A stretch of DNA of 64,000 nucleotides from Cyclobacteriaceae bacterium (GCA_028281285.1 JANQKF010000033.1:1-64000); one strand, 5' to 3'. Shown: positions 36,612-46,122, counted from the stretch's first letter. Notes: generated by a model from the sequence alone, not told the origin. A program made the numbers and translations.

Positions 36612-37091
36612 CTATTGCTCATCAATAAAAGCCGTATACATCCAGACTGATTTTTCTTGTTCACTGATATAATCGCTCATGAGTGAGTTTGTGCCTTCAT
36701 CATCCGTGTCACCTGAAAGTCGAAGTAACTCACGTTCTAACGGAAGAATGACTTGATAAGCCTTTAGTATCTGCTTTACCGCTACTCTTCCTTGTGAGAC
36801 ATCACTTGCTTCTTTTACAGCTGACATGGCAATGAAGTCCGAATATCTGTGAATTGGAGTAAACCCCAATGTTAGAATCCGCTCTGCTATTTCATCAATT
36901 TTCTCCTGTAGATTATTATAAACCTCTTCAAATTTTGAGTGCAACTCAAAGAATTGTTCCCCTCTAATGTTCCAATGAAAACCTCTGGCATTCATGTAGA
37001 ATATCTCATAGTTTGCTAACAATGTATTGAGTTTATCAGCAATGTCTTTCGAAGATACTATGTCTAATCCGATTTGATTTAATCCATTCAT
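36612..37091 (-). CDS. dps: Dps-family ferritin-like DNA-protection protein
   Basis: A 159-residue dodecameric mini-ferritin that oxidises Fe(II) with peroxide and stores iron. The ferroxidase ligands are in the family spacing: His39 (RGFHWNIRG), His51 (FFELHSKFEE), Asp66 and Glu70 (LQEKIDEIAERI). No Lys-rich DNA-binding tail is present, so direct DNA binding is doubtful. It is divergent from oxyR across an 89-bp spacer with a palindrome, consistent with peroxide-induced expression. Confidence 0.93.
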   Translation of the reverse strand: MNGLNQIGLDIVSSKDIADKLNTLLANYEIFYMNARGFHWNIRGEQFFELHSKFEEVYNNLQEKIDEIAERILTLGFTPIHRYSDFIAMSAVKEASDVSQGRVAVKQILKAYQVILPLERELLRLSGDTDDEGTNSLMSDYISEQEKSVWMYTAFIDEQ

Positions 37092-37137
37092 TTCTCTCTG
37101 CTTTATTTTAATTCAAAGGTCTTAGTTTGTAACTTAT

Positions 37138-37152
37138 TTATCAAATTGATAA
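37138..37152. promoter_or_regulatory. Candidate OxyR operator between dps and oxyR
   Basis: TTATCAAATTGATAA is a perfect 15-base palindrome that contains the LysR-type T-N11-A pattern. It lies 29 bp before oxyR and 47 bp before dps, suited to dual control of the divergent pair. Confidence 0.5.
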
Positions 37153-37180
37153 TTTAGTATTAGTTATTAATAAAATCAAT

Positions 37181-38110
37181 ATGACCCTACAACAACTCCA
37201 ATACGTTGTGGCTTTACATACTCACAAGCATTTCGTTAAAGCCGCTGAAAGTTGTTTTGTAACCCAACCCACCTTAACTCTTCAGCTAAAGAAGCTAGAA
37301 GAAGAGATATCAGCCGTTCTTTTTGACAGATCACGGCAGCCATTAGAAGCCACGCCTGTCGGAGAGTTATTTGTTTCGAAAGCAAAAAGGATTTTATGGG
37401 AAGTAGATGAGCTGAAAAAGTCTGTTAATGATGACAAGGATCAAATGGATGGAAGTTTTAAAGTAGGTATAATCCCTACATTGGCTCCAAACCTGTTGGC
37501 CTTGTTTATCTCGGACTTTATTGGCAGCCATCCAAAAACCAAATTGATTATCGAAGAGCTTCAGAGTGAGAGAATCATCGAGTTAATCAATAACAAAGAA
37601 CTTGATCTTGGTATTCTTTCAGCTCCCTTAAATGAACCCAAGATTAGAGAAATACCGCTTTTTAACGAACCCTTTTTAGTTTTTTCAGATAAGGACAATG
37701 AGATGCTCTTAAATAAAACGATCACTCAGCAACAGTTACGATCTGATGGTCTTTGGATATTAAAAAAAGGACATTGCTTTAGGAATCAGACTTTAAATAT
37801 TTGTGATTTTGATCTGTCTGAGCAACATAAAAATGTAACGATGGAAGGAGCTAGTATTGATACTTTGAAAAAACTGATTCGAGAAGTCAATGGTTATACC
37901 TTAATACCTGAACTTTCCTATGATAAGCGCATAGATTCTGAAAATGTGATTCCCTTCGAAGATCCAAAACCTGTCAGATCCATTTGCCTGGCAGTTCACA
38001 AACATTTTACCAAGGAACGACTGATCAATGAACTCCAAAAGTCTATTCTGGCGCATGTTCCCGATTCATTCGAGAAGAATACTAAGATCAGGAAGGTAAA
38101 ATGGAGGTGA
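37181..38110 (+). CDS. oxyR: OxyR-type LysR hydrogen-peroxide regulator
   Basis: A 309-residue LysR-family protein with an N-terminal winged helix (LQQLQYVVALHTHKHFVKAA, VTQPTLTLQLKKLEEE) and a periplasmic-binding-like regulatory domain. The redox pair is present at exactly the E. coli OxyR numbering: Cys199 and Cys208 in GHCFRNQTLNICDFD. Oxidation to a disulfide would switch on targets such as the divergent dps gene. The start ATG at 37181 follows the AT-rich shared promoter. The 38127-38153 stretch after the gene can form an 8-bp hairpin without a T-run. Confidence 0.94.
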   Translation: MTLQQLQYVVALHTHKHFVKAAESCFVTQPTLTLQLKKLEEEISAVLFDRSRQPLEATPVGELFVSKAKRILWEVDELKKSVNDDKDQMDGSFKVGIIPTLAPNLLALFISDFIGSHPKTKLIIEELQSERIIELINNKELDLGILSAPLNEPKIREIPLFNEPFLVFSDKDNEMLLNKTITQQQLRSDGLWILKKGHCFRNQTLNICDFDLSEQHKNVTMEGASIDTLKKLIREVNGYTLIPELSYDKRIDSENVIPFEDPKPVRSICLAVHKHFTKERLINELQKSILAHVPDSFEKNTKIRKVKWR

Positions 38111-38184
38111 CCAAATTTCATTGGGATTGTTGAATTATTGTCTATTTCAACAAGGAGGTGTCTGACTCTGGGCTTTACTAATAA

Positions 38185-40803
38185 TCACTCATCTCGAAGA
38201 CAATCCGCGGGATTAGCAAGTGCAGCTTTGATAGACTGGCCACCAACAGTCATCAACGCCAATGTCAATGCGGCTAAACCAACGACAAGAAAGGTAAGCC
38301 AATCGATATCGACCCGATAGGCATAATTCTCCAACCAATCTTGCATTGAAAACCAGGCAATGGGTATGGCGATCAGAAAACCTCCAACAATTAACTTCAT
38401 GAAATTTCCGGATATCAGAATGAGGATATTGGAGATTGAAGCCCCAAGAACTTTACGGATTCCAATCTCTTTGACTTTTTGATGTGCATTGAGTGCAGCG
38501 AGTCCATATAGGCCCAACGAGGCAATGATAATTGTCAACAAACTCAAAGAACTGAACAGCTTTGCCTTCTTCTGTTCACTTTCATAAAGTCGATTGATAC
38601 GATCGTCCATGAACTGGAAACTGACCGGATAATCGCTATACTTTTTTAGTGATTTATCCAGGAATTCAAGCAATTCCGGCATATTTTGAGCGTGCGCCTT
38701 GACAGAGATGAATTGAAAATAGCTTTTTGTCTCAATCAACATGGGGCTGATCTTTAAGTGTAAGCCATGCATGTGAAAATCTTTCACCACACCAATGATT
38801 GTGCGATATCTGCTAGGGGGTGAGTCATCTGTCAAAATTTTGCCTACTGCTTCATCCGGACTGAGCCCCAGCGCCTTTGCCGCAGATTCATTAATGAGGC
38901 ATTCAGGTTTTTTGCCTTGTTGTAGTGTTGGAGGTAGGGACCTTCCCGCCAGCAGTTCCAGCCCGAATAGTTCTAAAAAATCACGATCTGCCCGCAATCT
39001 GTAAATAGCCAGGTCATCATTTGGGTCACCACCTTTGTCATCATTAACCACCGTTCCGGATTGGATGTTGTGAGGTAGATCTTGTGAAGTGCCCACTTGA
39101 ATTATATCAGGGTTAGTCAGCCATTCTTCTTTAATCACATCAAAATTTTTGATGATTTCCCTATCCAGTACCTCCAACGTGAGAATTTGTTCCTTTTCGA
39201 AGCCCAAGTCCTTCTGACTTATAAAATTGAATTGTTGATTTATGATCAGCGTACAGATGACCATGGCTATAGAAACCGCATACTGAAATACCACTAACCA
39301 TTTTTGAGTACCCCTGCCCTGGACGGTATCATGAGATTTTCCTTTGATAATGTCTATCGTTGAGGGTGAAGAAATCACCAAAGCGGGATAGATGCCAGCG
39401 AAAAAGCCGAGTAATAAAACCGCTCCGGCCAGAGTTAGCACAAGGTCGAGGTTGTTTGAGAGGTTCAACTCCAATTGTCGGTCTAATACGGCCCCGAAAG
39501 ATGGAAGCAAGGAAGATGCAATCACCAAAGAAATGACGAACGCCACTGCAGCCAATAACTCTGACTCGAGTAAGAATTGAAAGATCAATTGCTTTCGATT
39601 GGCGCCAAAAGATTTTCGTACACCTACTTCTTTGAACCGTATCATTGACCGGGCGATGGAGAGATTAACGTAATTGATACCTGCCAATATGAGAATCAGC
39701 AGAGACACGGCAATGAATAGATAGATTTGCTGTTCGCTTCCTTTTACGCCAAAATCATTGTTGATATTGGCATTCAGGTGCATATCCCTAAAAGGCTGTA
39801 GCAGATAGTCAAAATCAAAAGGGCGGTCTTTCGTCCAGTAGTGATCTATTAAGTCACTCATTTTTTGTTGCAGCAAGTCAGGATTCGCAGAAGGGTTCAA
39901 GGAGAAAAAAGTATAATAATTGCTGCCGTCCCACTTTTTCTTTTTGAACTCACTCAGGTACCTGCTATCATCCTGAAGGTTGGTAATAAAGGCAAACTGA
40001 AATGTGGCATTTACAGGCGGGTCTTCTACAATGCCTGTAATTTGGTGGGGTTTCTCCTGGTAGACCAAAGACTTGCCAATGGCCTCACCATTGGGAAAAA
40101 TCTTTGACGCTAAAGATGCTGTTAAAACAATGCTTCTCGGATTTTGAAAGACAGTTTGAGCGTCCCCTTCAATAAACTCAGGATGCGAAAACAACTTAAA
40201 GAATGTCGGATCTGTAAATAGCCCTTTTTCATACCAGTGATTGTCCTGCTCGTAAGTAAGGAGTGCCTTGTCCTGAGCAATTGTGGTGGCGTGCTCCACT
40301 TCGGGGTAGTCAGTCATCAAGGTAGAGGCGAGTTGTGCAGGTGTCACTGCATAATAGCTTGAACCCAGGTAGACATCATCGGGAGAGTATTCATATACAT
40401 GATAAATGTTGTCCACATTATCATAAAAACCATCAAAGGATCGCTCGTGGGACACAAAGACTGAAATCAAAATGAAACAGGTGATACCAATGACCAGGCC
40501 AGCAACATTAAAAAGGCTATACAGTTTTTGCCTCATGATATTCCGCCAACTGACCTTGAAATAGTTGGATAACAGGCTGGTCTGAATAATTCTGGAACCG
40601 AAACTCAAATGCTTTATCATGGACGGTCTGAAAAGGAGTAATATTTCTTTGAACAGAAGTCGGTCGGCTTTTCTTTTTCCGTGTAGTTGGACATTGCGTT
40701 CATAAAATTCCAACAAGTCACCTTCTATATCTTTATGATATGCTGGTCGGCAAAACCACTTCAGGAAACGCAGGAGCAATAGGGGAGGCTTTGAAGAACT
40801 CAT
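38185..40803 (-). CDS. FtsX-like ABC transporter permease
   Basis: An 872-residue permease. It starts with an 80-residue cytoplasmic prefix (PLLLLRFLKWFCRPAYHKDI, GDLLEFYERN) typical of the Bacteroidota permeases paired with PadR. Then come a membrane helix, a MacB-like periplasmic domain, an FtsX block of three helices (near 380-530, with IRFKEVGVRKSFGANRKQLI), a second periplasmic domain and a second FtsX block at the end (VKEIGIRKVLGASISNILIL). The ATPase partner is not encoded here. I start at the ATG at 40801-40803, one base after the padR stop. Likely an efflux or lipid/peptide stress transporter under PadR control. Confidence 0.9.
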   Translation of the reverse strand: MSSSKPPLLLLRFLKWFCRPAYHKDIEGDLLEFYERNVQLHGKRKADRLLFKEILLLFRPSMIKHLSFGSRIIQTSLLSNYFKVSWRNIMRQKLYSLFNVAGLVIGITCFILISVFVSHERSFDGFYDNVDNIYHVYEYSPDDVYLGSSYYAVTPAQLASTLMTDYPEVEHATTIAQDKALLTYEQDNHWYEKGLFTDPTFFKLFSHPEFIEGDAQTVFQNPRSIVLTASLASKIFPNGEAIGKSLVYQEKPHQITGIVEDPPVNATFQFAFITNLQDDSRYLSEFKKKKWDGSNYYTFFSLNPSANPDLLQQKMSDLIDHYWTKDRPFDFDYLLQPFRDMHLNANINNDFGVKGSEQQIYLFIAVSLLILILAGINYVNLSIARSMIRFKEVGVRKSFGANRKQLIFQFLLESELLAAVAFVISLVIASSLLPSFGAVLDRQLELNLSNNLDLVLTLAGAVLLLGFFAGIYPALVISSPSTIDIIKGKSHDTVQGRGTQKWLVVFQYAVSIAMVICTLIINQQFNFISQKDLGFEKEQILTLEVLDREIIKNFDVIKEEWLTNPDIIQVGTSQDLPHNIQSGTVVNDDKGGDPNDDLAIYRLRADRDFLELFGLELLAGRSLPPTLQQGKKPECLINESAAKALGLSPDEAVGKILTDDSPPSRYRTIIGVVKDFHMHGLHLKISPMLIETKSYFQFISVKAHAQNMPELLEFLDKSLKKYSDYPVSFQFMDDRINRLYESEQKKAKLFSSLSLLTIIIASLGLYGLAALNAHQKVKEIGIRKVLGASISNILILISGNFMKLIVGGFLIAIPIAWFSMQDWLENYAYRVDIDWLTFLVVGLAALTLALMTVGGQSIKAALANPADCLRDE

Positions 40804-40804
40804 T

Positions 40805-41137
40805 TTATGAAAGGTTGATGATGGTTTGCGGTAATGCATCCCAGAGTTCGTTTCTTGTTCCTCTCACATATTCAAGCGACTTTTTGCCGGAAGCAGTCAA
40901 TGTGAAAAAGAGTTTGGGACGACCACCTCTTGATTCGGAACTTTCACCATGGTTTGATTCCAGAAAACCCTTTTTTTCCAGTCTTCTTAAGGTAGTCTGT
41001 AGTGCACCTACACTGACCGTTCTGCTAAGCCTGTTTTCAATTTCATCACGGATCGTCACACCATAGGCATTCCCGTCTAAGATGCCTACGGTTAACAATA
41101 CGATCTCTTCAAATTCACCTAACTGGAGTTGTTTCAT
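40805..41137 (-). CDS. PadR-family transcriptional regulator
   Basis: A 110-residue winged-helix repressor (LGEFEEIVLLTVGILDGNAYGVTI; LQTTLRRLEKKGFLES; GRPKLFFTLTASGKK) lacking the long C-terminal coiled domain, as in the short PadR class. It is first in an operon with the FtsX permease, 1 bp apart. Two palindromes upstream (41144-41161 and 41187-41205) are probable autoregulatory operators. The start is the ATG at 41135-41137; an in-frame TTG two codons upstream lies inside the first palindrome's flank. Confidence 0.9.
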   Translation of the reverse strand: MKQLQLGEFEEIVLLTVGILDGNAYGVTIRDEIENRLSRTVSVGALQTTLRRLEKKGFLESNHGESSESRGGRPKLFFTLTASGKKSLEYVRGTRNELWDALPQTIINLS

Positions 41138-41143
41138 ATTCAA

Positions 41144-41205
41144 TTACTATAAAGTAGTATTGCTAATGTAAACGGAAATTTTGATAAATACTATTTTGTA
41201 GTATT
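41144..41205. promoter_or_regulatory. Tandem PadR operators
   Basis: Two copies of TACTA-N5-TAGTA: 41145-41159 (spacer TAAAG) and 41189-41203 (spacer TTTTG), the second extended to AATACTA/TAGTATT. Centres are 44 bp apart, about four helical turns, directly ahead of padR. A third copy lies at 46277-46291. The remainder of the spacer to 41460 shows no gene. Confidence 0.6.
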
Positions 41206-41460
41206 GTTTTTTGAAATTAGGTAGATAGTCAGAAATAAAAGCTAACGGTGTAGTTATGCGTGGTGGGGGATTTCGCTGCAGCAAACCATTCGAGCCGCAT
41301 GGGAAGTAACCAAACATACGTCTTTCTGATATAAACTAGTGATTATAATGTAAAGGGCTTTATTCTTCTTCCCGTTCTTTGTGGGGTGTCATTTTCAACC
41401 TGTAGTGCTACTGTTCGGGTTTATTTGAACCTAACATTGGTTGACTGTTCTTCAAATCTT

Positions 41461-41952
41461 TCACTCTAGTTCTTTGGAAACAGAAACCCATTGAGGTGCA
41501 TCATCAATTTCCTGGCGCAGAAGCAAATTAAGTTGTGCTGTATGATGTTGCACATGGCGCATGTTGTAGAGTATGATTTCAAAAACGGAATAATTCTTAT
41601 AGTCGTTTATCCAGCGAGAACTTGCGATTGGATCAGTTAAGTCTAAGATCAGATCATGACATTTGTTTCGACAGTACTGCAGATATGAAAGAAGTTCTTC
41701 TTTGCTATAGGTTCGATCGGGCATAGCACCCTCCGGATCAAATTCGCTTAAAGTATATGGAGCAGGTGGTGCATATCCATTAGGGTTTAAGGTGAGATAG
41801 TAATCTAACCAAAACAAACAGTGGTATGTGATATACCAAAATTTCTTCTCGGTATCCCAAAAGTTGGCAGGACAGAGTTCTATTGCATTTTCAAGCATTT
41901 TGATGCTTGCTCCAAATTGTCCCCAAAGCTCTTCTTTAAGCAATTTTTCCAT
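41461..41952 (-). CDS. DinB-like four-helix metal-binding protein
   Basis: A 163-residue protein with the DinB/YfiT-type helical bundle. Candidate metal ligands are the histidine in ITYHCLFWLDYYL (near residue 47) and the pair in NMRHVQHHTAQLNLLLRQ near residue 135, the usual positions in the family. Members include thiol-dependent S-transferases, but this one's substrate is unknown. It is a lone gene whose upstream spacer (41952-41985) holds, in reverse, the AATTACCGGT...TTATAGCC spacer motif seen elsewhere in the region. Confidence 0.75.
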   Translation of the reverse strand: MEKLLKEELWGQFGASIKMLENAIELCPANFWDTEKKFWYITYHCLFWLDYYLTLNPNGYAPPAPYTLSEFDPEGAMPDRTYSKEELLSYLQYCRNKCHDLILDLTDPIASSRWINDYKNYSVFEIILYNMRHVQHHTAQLNLLLRQEIDDAPQWVSVSKELE

Positions 41953-42040
41953 GGTTAACTGGCTATAAGCAGCGACCGGTAATTAGTTTGTGTGGAGAAG
42001 TTGGTCAAAAGTTCCGAGAAATGAAAAGGCCATTCCAAGT

Positions 42041-42088
42041 CGATGTCAGTGTTAATATCAAAGACAAGCTTTTGAGAATGCTTGTTGG
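42041..42088 (+). repeat. Dispersed spacer repeat A, copy 1
   Basis: Contains ATATCAAAGACAAGC followed by TTTTGAGAATGCTTGTTGG. It lies directly after the PhzF stop in gene direction. Copies 2 and 3 are at 42941-42981 and 46185-46232. Confidence 0.65.
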
Positions 42089-42096
42089 CGTTAGTT

Positions 42097-42885
42097 CTAT
42101 TCTGTCCATAAGTTTCCGATCGAATATGTTTTCGCTTTTCCGCCAATGATTACCCTGTCTTTTTTGTTTTGACAATATAGTTTCCCAACTCTATCAGAAA
42201 TTTGTATTGCATTTAACTTGTTCTTTCCAAGTCTTGATGACCAAAATGGAATTAATGAGCAATGTGCTGAACCTGTTACCGGGTCTTCCAGAATTGAGGC
42301 TTGTGGTGTAAAAAATCTTGATACAAAATCACAACTTTCTCCTTTTGCTGTTACAATTACCCCACCTGGATCAAGATTTATTTGGTCAAACATTTGTCTA
42401 TCCACTTTGATATTCTCAATCTCTTGCTCTGTATCGTAGACCAACATATAGTCTCTTGATTTGTAAACTTCTATGGGTTTTATATTTAGTGAATTTCTAA
42501 TTATGTCAGGTAGCTCTGAGGAAATTGGCATTCGTGATGGGAAGTCTAAATGATATAGATCGTTTTTTATAGACACAGTTAAATCACCACTCTGTGTTTC
42601 AAAGATTATTTCGTCTTTAGGATAGTTTAAAATTGACTTTAAGCAATGGGCGGTCGCGAGTGTTGCATGTCCGCATAAATCCATTTCAATTTCTGGCGTA
42701 AACCACCGTAAATGTATTTTATCGTCTCCATCAACAAAAAATGCTGTTTCTGCAACCGCATTTTCTTTAGCTATTTTTAATAATGTATGATCAGGCAACC
42801 AATCATTTAAAGGAACCACACAGGCAGGGTTTCCTCCGAATGTTTTATCTGTAAATGCGTCTATCTGATAGAGTTCGAGTTTCAT
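42097..42885 (-). CDS. PhzF-family isomerase
   Basis: A 262-residue protein of the PhzF/diaminopimelate-epimerase fold. The catalytic glutamate is Glu46 in KENAVAETAFF; other landmarks are DAFTDKTFGGNPACV, MDLCGHATLATAH and LEDPVTGSAHCSLIPFW. Most chromosomal PhzF homologues outside phenazine operons have unknown substrates, and no phenazine genes are present here. It is a single-gene module with the same repeat (A) on both sides in the same orientation, which suggests insertion or duplication as a unit. Confidence 0.88.
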   Translation of the reverse strand: MKLELYQIDAFTDKTFGGNPACVVPLNDWLPDHTLLKIAKENAVAETAFFVDGDDKIHLRWFTPEIEMDLCGHATLATAHCLKSILNYPKDEIIFETQSGDLTVSIKNDLYHLDFPSRMPISSELPDIIRNSLNIKPIEVYKSRDYMLVYDTEQEIENIKVDRQMFDQINLDPGGVIVTAKGESCDFVSRFFTPQASILEDPVTGSAHCSLIPFWSSRLGKNKLNAIQISDRVGKLYCQNKKDRVIIGGKAKTYSIGNLWTE

Positions 42886-42940
42886 TTTTGCTCGTTTATA
42901 AGAATTATCGCCATCGTTTTGGCTGTGGATAGTGTGGTAT

Positions 42941-42981
42941 TATTACCGACATCAAAGATAAGCTTTTGAGAATGCTTGTTG
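42941..42981 (+). repeat. Dispersed spacer repeat A, copy 2
   Basis: Reads TATTACCGACATCAAAGATA, then AGCTTTTGAGAATGCTTGTTG. It differs from copy 3 (46185-46232) at only a few positions over the shared 40 bases. Confidence 0.65.
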
Positions 42982-43008
42982 CTGAGAGGGACCAGCAAGG
43001 GAAAAAAA

Positions 43009-43053
43009 TTCACTAAAAGACTGGCAGGATGCTCTGGCTTGACCTGGTCTCAG
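43009..43053 (+). repeat. Dispersed spacer repeat B, copy 1
   Basis: Contains ATTCACTAAAAGA and GGATGCTCTGGCTTGACC. Copy 2 at 46077-46122 has ATTTACTAAAAGA and GGATGCCCTGACTTGATC. The two copies lie on either side of the S9 peptidase gene in the same orientation. Confidence 0.6.
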
Positions 43054-43166
43054 CTAGATGCTAAGATCAGGAGAGTGCTTCTTGGTCTTCTTGATAACAA
43101 GTGGGATTTTATTCACTATCACTTTTCTTCTAATACTCAAAAGTAGGTTGTTAGCTACAGCTTCAT

Positions 43167-46031
43167 TCATTTCCACTTTGACACCGTTCCTCTGTCTTTA
43201 TCATCTTTTGATTCTTTTTGGGTATAGGGAAGCTCCTCAATCATCCATTTTTTAGGCTCATGGCCCTTGAGGTAGTGGTCAAAGAATTCTTTGAGTCTTC
43301 TCTGGAAGTCAAGTCGGTTTGGCTCTTTTCTTAAGCCGTGACCTTCGCCTCTATACGAGAGAAAAACAACAGGTTTCTTTAAATAGCGTAGTAGGTTATA
43401 GTATCCAAAAGAATGTTCCCATTGTACGATTTTGTCCTCAGTACCGTGGTACAGCAACAATGGCGTATTCATGTTTTGGGCGTTGAATACGGGTGACTCA
43501 GAAATGTACATCTGTGTATTTGAAGTAGGGTCTGTGCCCAGTCTGCCCTGAGAGGTCATATAATAATCCTGCTCGTTGCTACCATCTCTTACAATGTCAA
43601 CTGTAAAGCCTTGTACTAGGTTACTCACACCAGCACCAGCGGTAATAGCGGCAAATTTGCTGTCTTGTGTAGCTACGTACATCCCAGTATGTCCACCAAA
43701 GCTGAAACCATTGTAGCCAATGCGCTCTTCATCCACATACCCTAATTCAATTACTTTCTCAATGGCAGCATCGATACACTCGTGCATATCGGAATGTGGT
43801 GTTCCTACATTAAAATGAATGTCAGGATAAAGGTGCAGATAGCCATTTGATACATACGGCATATGCGGTAAAGTCCAACCTAAGTAGGGCACGGGATAGT
43901 AATACATAATCTGTGATACTTTCTCGTAAGTGTAGACCACCATAGGTAGTTTTTGACCCTTTTTGTAATTCTCCGGGATGCTTAAAATGCCTTGTAATGG
44001 CACTCCATCGTCATTAGTATAATCAATCAAGATGCGCTTGCCCCAGTTATACTTTTTTTGTTGTGGATTGGTATTGCTTAGTTTTTTAGGCTTTGAAAAA
44101 TCCATATCGCTCAAATACGTTTCAAAGGGATTCTGGTAATCACCCTTGCTGAAAAGGATGGCATCAGAGTCTTCGGCTTTGTAGATTCTGTGGGTAAACC
44201 CATCTCCAATGAAAGCAGCGGGCTCATAGATAATCTTCGAGAGTTGGCCATCCTGTAATTTGTAAAAGCCATCATACTTCGTTTTTATATGAAAGGCGTT
44301 TAAAAAATGGGGTTTGGAAAGGTCGATGTACCTTTCTTCTATCACTTGTTCGTCTGCAAAGCGTTTATCTTCCCATCTAAAACGGATAGAATCTCTTTTG
44401 GTCACGGATGCAGTAAGGTTTTGCGCTTCCGTACCGTCATCAATGGGCAGCAGCCATAAATCCAACTTGTGGTTAACCATTATCGCATTGCGGCCTTTTA
44501 ACCAACCCACAAAGCCGTAATTGGGTTTGTAGCCAAATTGGTCATAGTCTTTATCGATAAAGGAAACCTCCAATCCTTTGGTAATATTCTTCCTTGTATT
44601 CGAGGCTATATCGTAACACCAATAGTTTTCTTCGTTCCATAGAATAGCTTTTGTGCCATCAGGAGATATCTGTACCTGATTGCCAAATCGAGAACGGTAT
44701 CCTTTCTCTATGAGCTCTTTTTCTCCGGTTTGTAGGTTAATGCGATACAAATCGTGCTTGTTCACATCCCAATCTGATATGTATTCTCGGTTATCGGTCC
44801 CGATGGCCCAATTGTCGGTTCCTTTACTAAAAATCAGGTTCTGGATACTCTCACCAGTCAATGGCACTATTTTCTTTGTGCTACGGAAGAATATGGCATC
44901 AAAGGTTTCATTCTTCTTCTGATCCACCTCCATAATGCGCTCGGACAACAATTTTTTATCTTTCCAGTGCCAGATCTGAACGGTGGGCTCGTCTGAATCG
45001 GTCTCTTTTTTGGCTGCCTCATCGCCCTTATTATTCTCAATTTCCTTGAGCTTTACGAAAAGCCGCTCACCATTTTTGCTCCAGATGATATTGTTATTCT
45101 TTTTTCCTGGACTGGCCGCAAATCCCATACCTTCAGGAATACTCTCGATTTCTCTTACTGAATATTCAAGAGATTCAGTATTAGTAGAGTTAATGCCGTC
45201 CACCACTACTATGCTTATACTACTGTATTTAACTTCTTTTTCTTCCTTGTTGAATTTGTAGGCGGCCAGGGCATCCTTGTTGTGATGCCAGGACAAGTTT
45301 GAAAAAATGAAGTTACCGGTTGTAAGTGTTCGCGTTGTTCTGTCCTGCGGTTTGTACAGGTATATACCATTACCGCGTTTATCTTCCGAGGCAATAGTGT
45401 AAGCGATATAATCCGACTTCTTATCTATCAAATATTCTCCAACGTTACCGATGAAATGTTCTCTGCGATTGTCTAAATCATAAATGAGCAGGGTATTTTT
45501 GCTTTCCGTAATCAAAAGGTTTTTATCCTTTGGAAAACTGTAAGTAGCATCGCTCTCATACCTTACAGTAAAACCAGACTTTAGATGCTTTAGCTCAATA
45601 ATTGGGGTTTCCTTTTTGTCAGATTCTGCCTCTATTTTATAGGCAATCCATTCTGAATCATTGGAAAACACTGGCCTGCTGCCAGAGGGAATCTGGTATT
45701 TCAAGCCAGTATTTACTTTGTGGATATAAAGTACATCGGTTTTGTTATTGTCGGTATAAAATTCCTCACTGGTCTTTTCAACAAGCTGTTGCAGGACGGA
45801 GTCCTTTTTAGATTCGGGTTTATCGATGATCCTGTAGTACGTGGTGTACCATTGGCCATTGTTTGACAATTCAACGGAATGCGCTCGCCAAAGCCTTACA
45901 TCATTGAAGGAGAGTGGTTCTTTTTTGGTTTGGGCAAGAAGGAGACTATCAGCAAATGATGTTAATGCAACAATGCTCAAAAGGACCGAAAACTTTACAA
46001 AATTCAGTTTAATATTTTTCAAATCATTCAT
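43167..46031 (-). CDS. Secreted S9-family prolyl-oligopeptidase-like peptidase
   Basis: A 954-residue protein with a signal peptide (ending SLLLAQ near residue 34), a long beta-propeller (about 40-640) and a C-terminal alpha/beta-hydrolase domain. The catalytic triad is Ser777 (YNGFSFGGHTG), an Asp near 866 (YHGTEDKIVQWEHS) and His898 (YRGEGHGLRKEP). The domain order and the FSFGGH serine motif fit the DPP-like acyl-aminoacyl peptidase branch. It probably trims peptides in the periplasm. Repeats A and B flank it on both sides, and a PadR-type palindrome lies about 250 bp upstream of the start. Confidence 0.92.
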   Translation of the reverse strand: MNDLKNIKLNFVKFSVLLSIVALTSFADSLLLAQTKKEPLSFNDVRLWRAHSVELSNNGQWYTTYYRIIDKPESKKDSVLQQLVEKTSEEFYTDNNKTDVLYIHKVNTGLKYQIPSGSRPVFSNDSEWIAYKIEAESDKKETPIIELKHLKSGFTVRYESDATYSFPKDKNLLITESKNTLLIYDLDNRREHFIGNVGEYLIDKKSDYIAYTIASEDKRGNGIYLYKPQDRTTRTLTTGNFIFSNLSWHHNKDALAAYKFNKEEKEVKYSSISIVVVDGINSTNTESLEYSVREIESIPEGMGFAASPGKKNNNIIWSKNGERLFVKLKEIENNKGDEAAKKETDSDEPTVQIWHWKDKKLLSERIMEVDQKKNETFDAIFFRSTKKIVPLTGESIQNLIFSKGTDNWAIGTDNREYISDWDVNKHDLYRINLQTGEKELIEKGYRSRFGNQVQISPDGTKAILWNEENYWCYDIASNTRKNITKGLEVSFIDKDYDQFGYKPNYGFVGWLKGRNAIMVNHKLDLWLLPIDDGTEAQNLTASVTKRDSIRFRWEDKRFADEQVIEERYIDLSKPHFLNAFHIKTKYDGFYKLQDGQLSKIIYEPAAFIGDGFTHRIYKAEDSDAILFSKGDYQNPFETYLSDMDFSKPKKLSNTNPQQKKYNWGKRILIDYTNDDGVPLQGILSIPENYKKGQKLPMVVYTYEKVSQIMYYYPVPYLGWTLPHMPYVSNGYLHLYPDIHFNVGTPHSDMHECIDAAIEKVIELGYVDEERIGYNGFSFGGHTGMYVATQDSKFAAITAGAGVSNLVQGFTVDIVRDGSNEQDYYMTSQGRLGTDPTSNTQMYISESPVFNAQNMNTPLLLYHGTEDKIVQWEHSFGYYNLLRYLKKPVVFLSYRGEGHGLRKEPNRLDFQRRLKEFFDHYLKGHEPKKWMIEELPYTQKESKDDKDRGTVSKWK

Positions 46032-46076
46032 ACCTCTTCTGTTTCAGGTTGTGGCCAAAGCTGTCTTTGGGTTTTA

Positions 46077-46122
46077 ATTTACTAAAAGAAAGATTCGGAT
46101 GCCCTGACTTGATCTGTTCTCA
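46077..46122 (+). repeat. Dispersed spacer repeat B, copy 2
   Basis: See copy 1 at 43009-43053. The order on this side of the peptidase gene is B then A, whereas on the other side it is A then B, so the flanks are not one simple duplicated block. Confidence 0.6.

Noticed and set aside
41955-42146. 63-codon minus-strand frame overlapping the PhzF 3' end
   Set aside because: Most of it is translated repeat A; it has no ribosome-binding site and overlaps a recognised gene.
43058-43255. 65-codon hydrophobic plus-strand frame
   Set aside because: Covers the spacer and the antisense of the S9 peptidase end; the hydrophobicity follows from T-rich sequence.
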